Source: Nostoc sp. CMAA1605
Lineage (GTDB): Bacteria > Cyanobacteriota > Cyanobacteriia > Cyanobacteriales > Nostocaceae
DNA length: 64,000 bases
Direction of reading: 5' to 3'
Assembly: GCF_021596505.1 (NCBI RefSeq)
Contig: NZ_PJIZ01000014.1
Location: forward strand, 1-64,000
Shown here: one piece after another, positions 38,525 through 48,183 of the stretch
Layout: each line of letters begins with the position of its first letter
Numbering within the stretch: the stretch's first letter is position 1
Notes under the pieces: model-generated
What the model saw: only the letters and a program-made list of their open reading frames with translations
Databases searched by the model: none
Told to the model about the DNA's origin: nothing
Translations under genes and position numbers: made by a program

Positions 38525-40777
38525 TTACTTATTATTTTTTTGTAAAGGTACTAATCCAGTTTGTTCTAGGAGATTTTGTACTTCTTGCGTTTTGAGCATT
38601 TCAGCAAATTTTTGTCCAATGGGAGGACGGCTATTATCTCCTAGATAAACTACAACCATTGGATAACTCAGGGGATAAGTTCCGTTCTTGAAAACTTCAA
38701 GATTAGGACTATAACTTCCTTTATCATCACATAAGTCTGTGTTGGGATTTATCGGTTTATTTGTATCATTCTGTACTAAAGCTTGTACGGATTCTTTATT
38801 ACCATCTACGATGGCTAAAGGATATACGGAACACTGTCCAAATACTTGACTAAGCGTCGCAAAACCTATACTACCCAGCTTTTTATCGTCTTTTTCAAAA
38901 TCTTGTAAAATCTTCCTCACCATTTCTAAAGTCTTCAACTGAGTAATTACTATAGGCTCATTATCTGTAAATGTATCCTGCTGTTTATTTATTTTCTGTA
39001 GTCGCTCAAATGTATCTATAGCATTAGGTTCTTTTAAAACTCTTTCTTTAAAAATATTTACTGCTTCTTCTTCTGAAGGTATATATAAATTTACACGTAA
39101 TTTAGGTAACTGAGGATTTAATTGATTCCAATATTTAATTTTGCCTGTGTATAGATTTCGCAATTGCTCAAGACTAATTTGACCCCGCAAGGGTTCAGGT
39201 AAATTTTGCTCTCGTTTAGAGTAGCTAAAAGCCACAAAAACCACCAAGCCATCATAGGCAAATTCTTTATATCTCATTTGTGGTGGTAATTGATTAACTA
39301 AATTAGTCACAGCAAAATTATACTGACCAGATTGCACCTGAGCGATCGCGGTTTCTAATTTCTCTTCTGGTTGATAATTAATTTCCAGTTTCGGTTGGCT
39401 CTCTTTGAGCTTTTCTTCTAAGGTTTGGTTTTGTAAAATTAAATTACTCTGTTGTAAAATGTAACTCCAAGTAGCAGATTTTTCACCTGTATAATTGTAT
39501 TTACCTGGAGGTACGCCAGGGACATCTTTTAAACAACAAACTACTGCATCTTGTGTATTAACTTCTGGCTTATAAAATATTTTGATTAATAGCCAAATAA
39601 TTCCAGACAAAAATGCTATACCTAAAAGACTTAGTAATAACCAATAAAGAGGATGAAACTTTCTTTTGGTTTCTTCTTCTGCTTCTATAACTAAAACTTG
39701 ATTGTGAGTAATTGGTGTAATTTGAATGAGTGCTTGTCTGGCTTCTTCTGCACTAATAAATGGTTTATCTAGTTCTAACAGGCGAAACAGGAAAGCCTGA
39801 AATTCCTGTCTCACGACTGGCCAATGCTGTTCTATTTTCGGATCAAGTGCCTGATTATGGGAGTCTACCGTCTTGCCAGATAATAAATAAAAAGCAATAT
39901 ATCCTAAATTTTTTAAATCTTGAGTAAATGTAGGTGGACTTTTTTTATTATTAGGGAATTCAAATAAATTTTCCCAGACTGCTAAATCACAAACATGGGT
40001 AAAAAATTCTAGTTCATGGGCAATTAATAACAAACTATCTAAACTGAGATTGCCGTGTGCAATTCCTTGCTGTACTTGCCCAGAAGGTAAGCTAAATTTT
40101 TGACCGTGGAGAAATTGCAATGTTTGCAAAACTTGGTTCAGCACATGATAAACCTCGTTTTCATTCATTGCACCACGTTCATGAAGATACTTCCGCAAAG
40201 TGGGATAGGTATCTTGAATACCAGTGGTGACGAGATAACAACGCTCGGCTGTGGGATCAGCGATCGCATCCCAAGGTAAAATCAAGCGGATATCCTGAAC
40301 TCGACCATCAGCTAAACTTAAACCCGCCAACCGTTCAAAAGCCTGTTTTTTCTCTCTGGTTTCCTCTTGATTAAAAACCCGTTGTGGTAAAAGATATTCC
40401 TTAATGACCACAGGCTGCTGGTCTGCAAGCTGCACACCTTGGTACAAGCGTCCCATTCCCCGTCCTCCCAAAAAGCCATCTATGCGGTATCGTCCCCGAT
40501 AGCCGCGAATTTCAGTTTTGGGGGGTAAAATCGCCGGAAAACCGCAATTAAGGCATTGTTTCGCCGTGGGGTCTTGTTCCAGGCTTTTTTGCGTCCATGC
40601 ACAAGTTAAAGGGTTGCTATTCTCACAAACATAACGCCGATAGACCTCATCAACCCCCAAAGGAATTTGTGGTTCAACAGTCACTTCCCCAGAAACAACA
40701 GCATTATTAGTAACTTCTACCCCTGGTGACTGGGGAAAAAGTCCAGTTAACTTGGCTTTGATTTGTGCATAAACCAC
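38525..40777 (-). CDS. membrane pseudokinase with outer phosphate-binding-protein-like domain
   Basis: 750 residues. Cysteines 51, 59, 75 and 78 resemble a zinc ribbon. A kinase fold spans about 95-350: glycine loop GFLGGRGMG (102-110) and VVIK (Lys126) are present, but the catalytic HRD reads HGN (241-243) and DFG reads DLA (264-266), so phosphotransfer is unlikely. A membrane helix lies at 378-402. Residues 410-745 resemble PstS-type substrate-binding proteins (LRNLYTGKIKYWNQLNP, PLSYPMVVVYLGD). It may sense a ligand outside and signal or anchor inside. It is the first gene of the injection-like cluster. Confidence 0.8.
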   Translation of the reverse strand: MVYAQIKAKLTGLFPQSPGVEVTNNAVVSGEVTVEPQIPLGVDEVYRRYVCENSNPLTCAWTQKSLEQDPTAKQCLNCGFPAILPPKTEIRGYRGRYRIDGFLGGRGMGRLYQGVQLADQQPVVIKEYLLPQRVFNQEETREKKQAFERLAGLSLADGRVQDIRLILPWDAIADPTAERCYLVTTGIQDTYPTLRKYLHERGAMNENEVYHVLNQVLQTLQFLHGQKFSLPSGQVQQGIAHGNLSLDSLLLIAHELEFFTHVCDLAVWENLFEFPNNKKSPPTFTQDLKNLGYIAFYLLSGKTVDSHNQALDPKIEQHWPVVRQEFQAFLFRLLELDKPFISAEEARQALIQITPITHNQVLVIEAEEETKRKFHPLYWLLLSLLGIAFLSGIIWLLIKIFYKPEVNTQDAVVCCLKDVPGVPPGKYNYTGEKSATWSYILQQSNLILQNQTLEEKLKESQPKLEINYQPEEKLETAIAQVQSGQYNFAVTNLVNQLPPQMRYKEFAYDGLVVFVAFSYSKREQNLPEPLRGQISLEQLRNLYTGKIKYWNQLNPQLPKLRVNLYIPSEEEAVNIFKERVLKEPNAIDTFERLQKINKQQDTFTDNEPIVITQLKTLEMVRKILQDFEKDDKKLGSIGFATLSQVFGQCSVYPLAIVDGNKESVQALVQNDTNKPINPNTDLCDDKGSYSPNLEVFKNGTYPLSYPMVVVYLGDNSRPPIGQKFAEMLKTQEVQNLLEQTGLVPLQKNNK

Positions 40778-40860
40778 AACTAAAAACCCCTAGCGATCGC
40801 GCTTCTGGCATCGCATATTACCCTGATTTGGCGGCGATGACCATTAGACTTTCCGCTAGG

Positions 40861-41018
40861 GTGGGGATTGGGGATTGGGGACTGGGGACTGGGGATTGGG
40901 GACTGGGGACAAAGTAGACAAGGAGGACAAGGTAGATTATATATCCAATGCCCTATGCCCTATGCCCTATGCCCTATGCCCTATGCCCCATGCCCAATGC
41001 CCTATGCCCTATGCCCCT
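40861..41018. repeat. short tandem repeats (GGGGATT/GGGGACT, then CCCTATG)
   Basis: 40861-40911 alternates GGGGATT and GGGGACT. 40948-41018 repeats CCCTATG/CCCAATG 7-mers and overlaps the ABC exporter stop codon. Confidence 0.85.
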
Positions 41019-42768
41019 ATCTCAATAGTTCTTCTACCTGATGCTGGCTCCAGAGTTTGCGATACATTCCTTCTTGCTGCATCAGTTCTAGATGATTGCC
41101 TACTTGGACGATTTTACCTTTATCCATGACGAAAATTCGGTCAGCTGCTGCCGCCGCCGAAAGTTGGTGAGTGATAAATACTACGGTTTTGCGTCCTGCA
41201 CCACTGGCTAAATGATTGAGGATTTGGGTAGCAGTTTGATTATCTACGCTCGAAAGGGCATCATCTAAAATTAACACTGGTGCATTAACTAACATTGCCC
41301 TTGCTAAAGCTGTGCGTTGTCGCTGACCGCCAGATAGAGTAATTCCCCTTTCCCCTACAATAGTTTCGTACTGTTGGGGAAAGTTCATGATTTCTGGGTG
41401 AATTTGGGCTGATTTAGCCACAGATTCTATATTTAATAGGTCGCTTTCTGGGTTGCCGTAGCGGATATTATTTTTGATGGTAGTGCTGAATAAAAAGCTA
41501 TCTTGAGGTACATAGGCGATCGCACTGCGTAAATCAGCTAAAGCTATCTTAGTAATATCCACCCCATCTAAAAATAACTGTCCTGGGGCGATATCTAACA
41601 ATCGCGGTAAAGCATTAGCCAAAGTAGACTTTCCTGAACCAATAGCCCCCACAATTGAGACTGTTTCCCCAGAATGAATTGTAAAATTAATCCCCTCTAA
41701 AGCTGATTGCTTTGCGCCTGGATAACTAAAACTGAAATTTTTCGCGGTTAATTCCCCTTTGACTTCAGCTAAGGGTAAATGAATGGCATCATGATTATCT
41801 TTTATCTTGGGTTGGACACTAAATATCGCTTCTAAACGGTCTATACTCACTTCCCCCCGTTGGTAAGAGGTAATAGTGAAACCTAACAAAGTTGTGGGAA
41901 AAACTAGTCTTTCTACATAAATTAATAACGCCAAAAAATCACCAACTGCCAAATTACCAGTTGTAATTTGTGCTGTTCCTAACCAAATAATGATGAGTGA
42001 ACTTAACCCCGCTAAACCACCAATCAAGGGGAACAAAGTATTGCGAATTTTCGCTAATCCCAAGTTTGCTTGTAATAATTCTTGATTTTTTTGAGCAAAG
42101 GCTCGACGTTCATTTGTTTCTTGGGCATAGATTTTAATTAAAGCCATGCCACTCATATCTTCTTGAATGAGTTCACTAATATCAGAGATTTTCTCTTGGA
42201 CTGTGGCTTGTTTCTGACGTAAATGATTGCTAAATAAATGCACCAGCAGAAACATAAAAGGATACATCGCAATAGCAGCCAATGTGAGATTGACGCTAAT
42301 TGCTAGCATTGCTGGCAGTGTTAAGGCATAAGCAAACACTGTATTACTTAAACTTAACACCGCAAAACCCAACAACCGCCGCACATTGTCTACATCACTA
42401 GTAGCCCTGCTAATTAAATCACCAATAGTATTAGTGGCAAAATAAGCTGGCTCTAATTGCAGTAAATGTTCAAAAATCTTTTGTTTGAGGTCAAATTCTA
42501 CTTGTCTCCCTACGCCAAATATCCACAGGCGCGAAGCCATGCGAATCAACCACATCGCCGAACTGAGTAGAACAATGATTACAACATAACGGAGTATTTC
42601 CTGCCAGCTAAAGTTCTGAGCAATTTGGTCAATACAAGCACGAATTAACCAAGGAATATAAACACCTAATGCGTTAACAGACAACAAAGCCAAAATCCCC
42701 AACGTCGCATCTCGCAAGTGGGGACGTAGATAAGCACCGATTTTAGCAATTCGCCGAGATTTTTGCAT
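41017..42768 (-). CDS. ABC exporter, fused membrane and ATPase domains (MsbA-like)
   Basis: 583 residues: an N-terminal ABC type 1 membrane domain with about six helices (residues 15-300) and a C-terminal ATPase with Walker A GAIGSGKST, Q loop YVPQDSF, signature LSGGQRQR and Walker B ILDDALSSVD. A half-transporter that acts as a dimer to export lipids or drugs; the substrate is unknown. The last codons run into short tandem repeats. Confidence 0.9.
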   Translation of the reverse strand: MQKSRRIAKIGAYLRPHLRDATLGILALLSVNALGVYIPWLIRACIDQIAQNFSWQEILRYVVIIVLLSSAMWLIRMASRLWIFGVGRQVEFDLKQKIFEHLLQLEPAYFATNTIGDLISRATSDVDNVRRLLGFAVLSLSNTVFAYALTLPAMLAISVNLTLAAIAMYPFMFLLVHLFSNHLRQKQATVQEKISDISELIQEDMSGMALIKIYAQETNERRAFAQKNQELLQANLGLAKIRNTLFPLIGGLAGLSSLIIIWLGTAQITTGNLAVGDFLALLIYVERLVFPTTLLGFTITSYQRGEVSIDRLEAIFSVQPKIKDNHDAIHLPLAEVKGELTAKNFSFSYPGAKQSALEGINFTIHSGETVSIVGAIGSGKSTLANALPRLLDIAPGQLFLDGVDITKIALADLRSAIAYVPQDSFLFSTTIKNNIRYGNPESDLLNIESVAKSAQIHPEIMNFPQQYETIVGERGITLSGGQRQRTALARAMLVNAPVLILDDALSSVDNQTATQILNHLASGAGRKTVVFITHQLSAAAAADRIFVMDKGKIVQVGNHLELMQQEGMYRKLWSQHQVEELLR

Positions 42769-42774
42769 GGAAGT

Positions 42775-42905
42775 AAGGCAGAAAGCAGGGGAAGCAGGGG
42801 GAGCAGGGGGAGCAGGGGAAGCAGGGGAAGAAATTCAACCTCGCGCCCAATGCCCGATGCCCAATGCCCGATCCCCAGTCCCCGATGCCCAATCCCCAAT
42901 CCAGC
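42775..42905. repeat. short tandem repeats (GGGGAGCA and CCCAATG/CCCGATG)
   Basis: 42780-42830 repeats GCAGGGGGA/GCAGGGGAA; 42840-42905 mixes CCCGATG, CCCAATG and CCCCAGT units. These lie between the ABC exporter and the membrane protein gene. Confidence 0.8.
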
Positions 42906-42939
42906 CCTCAGTATACATAGTATCGATTGACTATTGCTT

Positions 42940-43617
42940 CTATCCCCGACGACCACGCAAGAAAGTGTAAACCTGATTGAGATAACTTTCCCAAACTTGG
43001 GTTGTAAGTTGCAGTGTTTCGGCACTAGGTACAAAATCTTCTATCCGTAGGCCTCGTTCTCTGATTTGTTGAGGATTCTGCATTAGGTAAGGGGGAATTT
43101 GGGTTTGCCAGTAATTGAATGCTAAATCTGTCTGACCGATTCTAGAACTGGGTAAAATGCCATTTCCGGTGACATCTGTAACCTGTGAAGCCACAATTGT
43201 TTCCGGTTGTGATGCGACTAACTCAGAACGAGGAATCATTGCTTCTTGAGGGACTAAGGGCGCTCTGACCAAAAAGTAGGCGATCGCCGGTGTGCTGGAT
43301 AAAAGTAAAATTGCTAGTGACCAACCTACTAAATACCCTGCCGGTTTATCAATGCCACCGGCTTTGATTTTTTGTGCCGCAAACATTAACATTAACACTG
43401 ACGCTCCCAATGGTTTGAGAGGGAATGATATTAACCTCCACAATGATGCGACGGCTGGCTCATTAGGGTTGATGAATGACAAAGCAATCACAACAATAAT
43501 GATGACGAAAACTGTCCGCCCTACAAAAGTTCCTGTGGGGTAAAACTTCTGAAACAACGTGTAAGCGATAGTTCCAATCAGTAACCACACCAAGACCCGA
43601 CTTAAAAGTTCAAACAT
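42940..43617 (-). CDS. hypothetical membrane protein
   Basis: 225 residues. About four N-terminal hydrophobic segments (MFELLSRVLVWLLIGTIAYT, VFVIIIVVIALSFI, GASVLMLMFAA, SLAILLLSSTPAIAYFLV) precede an 85-residue soluble tail ending SYLNQVYTFLRGRRG. The N terminus resembles membrane segments of cyanobacterial YdcF-like proteins, but the YdcF domain itself is not seen. Function unknown. Confidence 0.65.
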   Translation of the reverse strand: MFELLSRVLVWLLIGTIAYTLFQKFYPTGTFVGRTVFVIIIVVIALSFINPNEPAVASLWRLISFPLKPLGASVLMLMFAAQKIKAGGIDKPAGYLVGWSLAILLLSSTPAIAYFLVRAPLVPQEAMIPRSELVASQPETIVASQVTDVTGNGILPSSRIGQTDLAFNYWQTQIPPYLMQNPQQIRERGLRIEDFVPSAETLQLTTQVWESYLNQVYTFLRGRRG

Positions 43618-43859
43618 AGATTTACACTCAAATCTCCTTTTGCGGTAAGCCTAGAGGTTTCTTAAAGTGGATTTATTTTGTCGTCAACGGTAATTTGACT
43701 TAAAATATCCCGACCCTCACACCAATGACTACCGTCGTAGTGATTTTAGTGCAATTTTTTGCCACTGCGTCTAATATTTATAATTTTCCAGATTAGGAAT
43801 GTGGTACGTCGGTGAACTAAATTGATTAATTGATTAGTTGTCACTCAAGAGGAAAAACT

Positions 43860-44858
43860 ATGTCACCTGGAAAACCCAGTATTTTGGTCACGGGGGGAGC
43901 AGGATATATCGGCTCACACACCGTTTTAGCTCTCAAACAAGCAGGTTATGACGTGGTAATACTCGATAACTTAGTTTATGGCCACCGTGACTTGGTAGAA
44001 CAAGTTTTACAAGTCGAACTCATTATTGGTGATACGAGCGATCGCGCCCTATTAGATAATTTATTTCAAAGTCGCAATTTTGCCGCCGTTATGCACTTTT
44101 CCGCTTACGCTTATGTAGGCGAATCTGTGACCGACCCAGCCAAATACTACCGCAATAATGTTGTCGGAACACTAGTGCTTTTAGAAGCCATGCAGGCAGC
44201 ATCTATTAAGAAATTTGTCTTTTCTTCCACTTGTGCCACCTATGGTGTACCCGATGTAGTACCGATTCCCGAAAATCATCCCCAAAATCCCATCAATCCC
44301 TACGGTACTACCAAATTAATGGTTGAGCGCATCTTAGCAGATTTTGATGTAGCTTACGGTTTGAAATCTGTGCGTTTCCGCTATTTCAATGCGGCTGGCG
44401 CACACCCCCAAGGGTTATTAGGTGAAGACCATAACCCCGAAACCCATCTTATCCCCTTGGTACTCCTCACAGCCTTGGGTAAGCGCGAATCCATCTCTAT
44501 TTTCGGTACAGATTACCCCACACCCGACGGGACTTGTATCCGCGACTATATCCATGTTAACGATTTAGCCGATGCCCACATTTTAGGCTTGGAATATCTC
44601 TTAAAAGGTGGCGAAAGCGACGTATTTAATTTAGGTAATGGTCAAGGCTTCTCAGTTCGTGAAGTCATCGCCGCCGCCGAACAAGTCACAGGACTAACCA
44701 TCCCCATAGTAGAATGCGATCGCCGCCCAGGAGACCCCCCCAGCCTCATTGGTAGCGGCGAAAAAGCCCGAAAAATCTTAGGTTGGCAACCCCAATACCC
44801 AGACATTAAAGATATCGTCACCCACGCCTGGCAATGGCATCTGGGAAGGCATAAGTAG
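43860..44858 (+). CDS. galE: UDP-glucose 4-epimerase
   Basis: Start ATG 43860 (MSPGKPSILVTGGAGYIGSH) with AAGAGGAA upstream; 332 residues. It has the NAD-binding GGAGYIGSH motif, catalytic Ser/Thr and Tyr-x-x-x-Lys (FSSTCATYG, NPYGTTK), FRYFNAAGA and GTDYPTPDGTCIRDYIHV, all diagnostic of GalE. It interconverts UDP-glucose and UDP-galactose for polysaccharide and galactolipid synthesis in the cytoplasm. Confidence 0.95.
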   Translation: MSPGKPSILVTGGAGYIGSHTVLALKQAGYDVVILDNLVYGHRDLVEQVLQVELIIGDTSDRALLDNLFQSRNFAAVMHFSAYAYVGESVTDPAKYYRNNVVGTLVLLEAMQAASIKKFVFSSTCATYGVPDVVPIPENHPQNPINPYGTTKLMVERILADFDVAYGLKSVRFRYFNAAGAHPQGLLGEDHNPETHLIPLVLLTALGKRESISIFGTDYPTPDGTCIRDYIHVNDLADAHILGLEYLLKGGESDVFNLGNGQGFSVREVIAAAEQVTGLTIPIVECDRRPGDPPSLIGSGEKARKILGWQPQYPDIKDIVTHAWQWHLGRHK

Positions 44859-44861
44859 GGG

Positions 44862-45022
44862 ACTGGGGATTGGGGACTGGGGCATGGGAGATGCTGTTAG
44901 CGGAAGCGCGGCGTTTAGCCGGTGATGAGTAATGAGTGCTGAGTGCTGAGTGCTGAGTAATGAGTAATGAGTAATGAGTAATGAGTAATGACTAATGACT
45001 AATGACTATTGACTATTGACTA
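44862..45022. repeat. short tandem repeats with embedded REP-like element
   Basis: GGGGACT/GGGGATT units (44862-44882) are followed by a REP-like element (44893-44924) of the family also at 2071 and 61393, then GAGTGCT/GAGTAAT/AATGACT repeats to 45022. Confidence 0.8.
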
Positions 45023-45401
45023 CTTTCCTTAAAAAAACCTTAATTCTCCGAATCATCATTGCACCTCATTGAATTGTTCGATTATACTTCGGTTAAATTT
45101 TGATGCAGTTAGTTAATATCAGTGTTTTAGCTGGTTATTTAATATTGGAAAGCAGCGAATATCGATTTTGTAGTTAGTTCGACAATATCTATTGGCCTTG
45201 CCTTATATCCCTTCTGCATTTTCATTGTAGGAGGGACGCAAAGCCATATCTATACAAAGCCTTTGAATTCTATTTGGCAGCTTGTCAATTTATGTGAAAC
45301 GAATTAATTATTATGCGGAATTTACATCAATATTCAGCGTCGAACCTTCTTTTTTAATGGAGTAATACCAATTTTGCATTTTGAATTGGGAACAAAGCAA
45401 C
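45023..45401. other. intergenic region upstream of the DUF4231 gene
   Basis: About 380 AT-rich bases without a gene-like frame or clear hairpin. It must contain the promoter of the following gene. Confidence 0.4.
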
Positions 45402-46271
45402 ATGACAACATCAGATTTTACAATTATCAATAATAATCAATCCCCAAATTTAACTCCTGATGGCAGTACAAATCTATCTTCAGATAAGACCAAAACACTG
45501 CTGACATTGAGGATAATTGAGAATTTACTAATAGCAGCCTTCTTATTAACTAGCATAATTATAATTGCCTTTTCTAAGAATAGTAACTTGGCAATTTATG
45601 GTGTAATAATTCTCTGTGTAATTTTGGTATTATTTATTATCAACAGACAAGTATTTCAAGATTCTCAAAAATTAGTCTATCAGTATGAAGTTAATAGAAA
45701 AGCCGAAATATATACTTATCTATTGAATAATAATGCTTGGCAAGTCAACAACTTTACACCAGTCAAAGCCAAAGCGTTACAATATTGCCAAGATTTAATC
45801 GATGACTATAAACGAATTCGCAATTTATCGAGAAATATTTACTACCTATTGCAAATTACCACTGTGGTGTTTTCTGGGATTACACCGATTTTAGTGTTAG
45901 TAGATAAAATAGAATCAGGGCAGACTTGGTTAAAGTGGCTACCAGTAATTTGTCCAGCGATCGCCTCTATTTTAGCCAGTATAGTCACCTCATTTCCTTT
46001 CCAAAAAAATTGGGTGGCAGCAAATACAGCCGTAGAATTATTAGAGGCTGAACAGGAAAAATTTATTTTAGGAGTCACACCACCTTATCGGTTCTATGAC
46101 ATTGCCGATGAACTGCAACAGCAGCAAAAAGCTAGTCAATCATTAGAATATTTTATTCAACAAGTGAATAGTATTCATCTCCAACAAGTACAGCAAAGTA
46201 GCGAAGCGACGGGAGAAAAGAAAGAAGCCAGCGCAGCGAAAGAATCACAACCAGCAGAGTCAGCCGCATAG
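45402..46271 (+). CDS. DUF4231/SLATT-like membrane protein
   Basis: Start ATG 45402 (MTTSDFTIINNN), 289 residues. Two pairs of membrane helices are seen: residues about 37-85, and 150-200 (YYLLQITTVVFSGITPILVL, LPVICPAIASILASIV). The following FQKNWVAANTAVELLEAEQE helix is the DUF4231 signature. Such two-helix-pair proteins are also grouped with SLATT effectors of nucleotide-signalling defence systems, but no partner synthase gene is nearby. The C terminus is Ala/Glu-rich. Confidence 0.75.
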   Translation: MTTSDFTIINNNQSPNLTPDGSTNLSSDKTKTLLTLRIIENLLIAAFLLTSIIIIAFSKNSNLAIYGVIILCVILVLFIINRQVFQDSQKLVYQYEVNRKAEIYTYLLNNNAWQVNNFTPVKAKALQYCQDLIDDYKRIRNLSRNIYYLLQITTVVFSGITPILVLVDKIESGQTWLKWLPVICPAIASILASIVTSFPFQKNWVAANTAVELLEAEQEKFILGVTPPYRFYDIADELQQQQKASQSLEYFIQQVNSIHLQQVQQSSEATGEKKEASAAKESQPAESAA

Positions 46272-46283
46272 TTGACGGCAAAT

Positions 46284-46937
46284 TTAATCAGCACTTCCCT
46301 TGCTTTTTCGCAATTGCCAAACACCAAATCCTACGCCTAAAAAAGTCACAGTCGGGATAGCGATCGCCCAAACTGGAAATGATGATAAATTCTTCTCAAT
46401 AGCCACATCATCAATTGTTTGCTGGCTAGATACTGGGTTCTTCTTGACCCCAACACCAGCCGCCACAGTTACCTCAAAATTAAACTTAAAAGGTTGAAAG
46501 TTTGCCCCTGACTTGGGCTTTCCTGTAAGTTGCAACTGATACAATCCAGGCTTAGGAAAAGTAATATCTGCCCCAGGAATCCCTTGATAACGTTCCGCAT
46601 TCACAGGCTTTAAAGACGGTTCTATCAGTGCTGGTTCTCCTGGGCTGTGGGGTTCAGCATAAATCGCTAACTGACAATTACATTGTGCAAGAGGAATTGT
46701 TTTACCACCCTTGCGCGTCAGAGCAAACCAAGCCTGTGCCGTTTCCCCAGCACGAGGATTATCGTTAGGTTGAATGTGCAGTGTTGCACCCACATCTGCG
46801 GCTATCTCTACCTTATGGGCGGAAACTAATTCAGCGTTGGTGAGTCCCAACATTAAACCACTCAACGCCGTAAAATACTTAATATATTTTCTACTCTTAT
46901 TTGTAACCAATTTACTTTGATTGATTGGGTGGGACAT
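46284..46937 (-). CDS. periplasmic immunoglobulin-like protein with C-terminal membrane anchor
   Basis: 217 residues: signal sequence (about 17-40, ALSGLMLGLTNAELVSAHKV), a beta-rich domain with AQCNCQLAIY, GIPGADITFPKPGLYQLQLT and a final membrane helix (FPVWAIAIPTVTFLGVGFGV). The histidine and Cys-x-Cys near the mature N terminus could bind a metal such as copper. It overlaps the upstream TauE/SafE-type gene by 26 bases, so the two are probably one unit for metal handling or cytochrome biogenesis. This is inference. Confidence 0.7.
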   Translation of the reverse strand: MSHPINQSKLVTNKSRKYIKYFTALSGLMLGLTNAELVSAHKVEIAADVGATLHIQPNDNPRAGETAQAWFALTRKGGKTIPLAQCNCQLAIYAEPHSPGEPALIEPSLKPVNAERYQGIPGADITFPKPGLYQLQLTGKPKSGANFQPFKFNFEVTVAAGVGVKKNPVSSQQTIDDVAIEKNLSSFPVWAIAIPTVTFLGVGFGVWQLRKSKGSAD

Positions 46938-48183
46938 AAAACTTTTCTAGAGTTAACTTTGACCAAAAAAAGCGCGTTCTCACTAGCAATACACCCATGC
47001 TAATTAGTCCTAACAGTAGTGTTGCTAGTTGATTCCCCCAACTTAATTCTAAAGAACCCAAGTAATGAGAACCAATCAACACCGCATGAATCACACTTAG
47101 CAGCAAAGCAGGCACACTCAATAAATGGATTTGTCGCCACCTTTTACCCCAAGTTTTCTGCAATGATTCCCAACTGGTGAAAGCGGCGGGAGTCATCAAT
47201 ATTAATCCTACAGCACCTAAAACCATCGCCACTTGAAACTGTGGCGGTAAAAACCACACAGCCGACAATTTCCACTGCAAAGTGTGAGCAGTCATATGGG
47301 TAGTATGCGCCGCCGCCAACACAAAAGCCCCCACACCCAAAGCACGACGGTAGCGCAGAGGTGATGCCCACAATTTACTTACAGGCCGAGCAATTAACGC
47401 CAGCATCAGACAAAATAAAGCTGCGTGTCCGGTGTAATCTACCATTGTGTCGCCAGTCCGCAGCAGAGTAATCACCCCAATAATCAGCGTTACCCAACCA
47501 CCTAAACGTAATAACTGACTACGCCTATCTCGACTCACCAAAGCTGTAGAAACCCCAACACCCAGCATAGTTGGCATTGTTCCTAAACCAAAAGCCAACA
47601 TAGTCGTCATTCCCAGCCACAAATTCCCAGTCTCCGCCGCTTTAATTTGAGCAGCATACAAAAAACCACAGGGCATTAAACCCCAAGTCATCCCTAAAAT
47701 TAACGGTGTCCACCATCGCTGCTGCCCAGATAGCCGCATCATCACCGCACTGAGGCGATTATGCAAGCCACTTTTTAAGAAAGGATGCAATAGAGGCACA
47801 TGAGGCAGTAAATTAGGTGTAATTTGCCCCAAACCAAACCAAATAAGCATCACACCGGTAATTATGGCCATTACCCGCCGGAGGTCACTACCTACCCCAG
47901 CTAATTGTCCACCTTGTAAAAGTACCGCACCCAAAGCCCCAATAGCAGCACCAACTAGGGCATAACTCAATACCCGCCCTAAGTTTAACCAGAAATGAAA
48001 GATTAATTGCTGCTGCCAAGTGACGGCAGTTGGCTCTAGAGATAATACTTGTGCTGATTTGTGGGATTGCGAATTTGGGCGACTAGACAGGGAAAACGCC
48101 ACCGTTAGCGGCCCACACATCCCAAAGCAATGCCCAAAGCTACCCAAGAACCCCAGAATAGTAATGAGTGATAAATCTAGCAT
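46912..48183 (-). CDS. TauE/SafE (UreH-like) transporter fused to a C-terminal four-helix membrane domain
   Basis: 423 residues. Residues 1-250 match the UreH/DsbD-like sulfite exporter family: FLGSFGHCFGMCGPLTVAFS and TWGLMPCGFLY with the paired cysteines. Residues about 255-415 form a second hydrophobic block with spaced histidines (AAHTTHMTAHT, QIHLLSVPALLLSVIHAVLI) that could bind haem, as in ferric-reductase-like domains. Metal or sulfur export, or copper insertion, are possible roles. It overlaps and probably works with the periplasmic protein at 46284. Confidence 0.8.
   Translation of the reverse strand: MLDLSLITILGFLGSFGHCFGMCGPLTVAFSLSSRPNSQSHKSAQVLSLEPTAVTWQQQLIFHFWLNLGRVLSYALVGAAIGALGAVLLQGGQLAGVGSDLRRVMAIITGVMLIWFGLGQITPNLLPHVPLLHPFLKSGLHNRLSAVMMRLSGQQRWWTPLILGMTWGLMPCGFLYAAQIKAAETGNLWLGMTTMLAFGLGTMPTMLGVGVSTALVSRDRRSQLLRLGGWVTLIIGVITLLRTGDTMVDYTGHAALFCLMLALIARPVSKLWASPLRYRRALGVGAFVLAAAHTTHMTAHTLQWKLSAVWFLPPQFQVAMVLGAVGLILMTPAAFTSWESLQKTWGKRWRQIHLLSVPALLLSVIHAVLIGSHYLGSLELSWGNQLATLLLGLISMGVLLVRTRFFWSKLTLEKFYVPPNQSK

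Noticed and set aside
42666..43034. 122-codon ORF spanning the ABC exporter start
   Set aside because: Runs through repeat DNA and overlaps two better supported genes out of frame.
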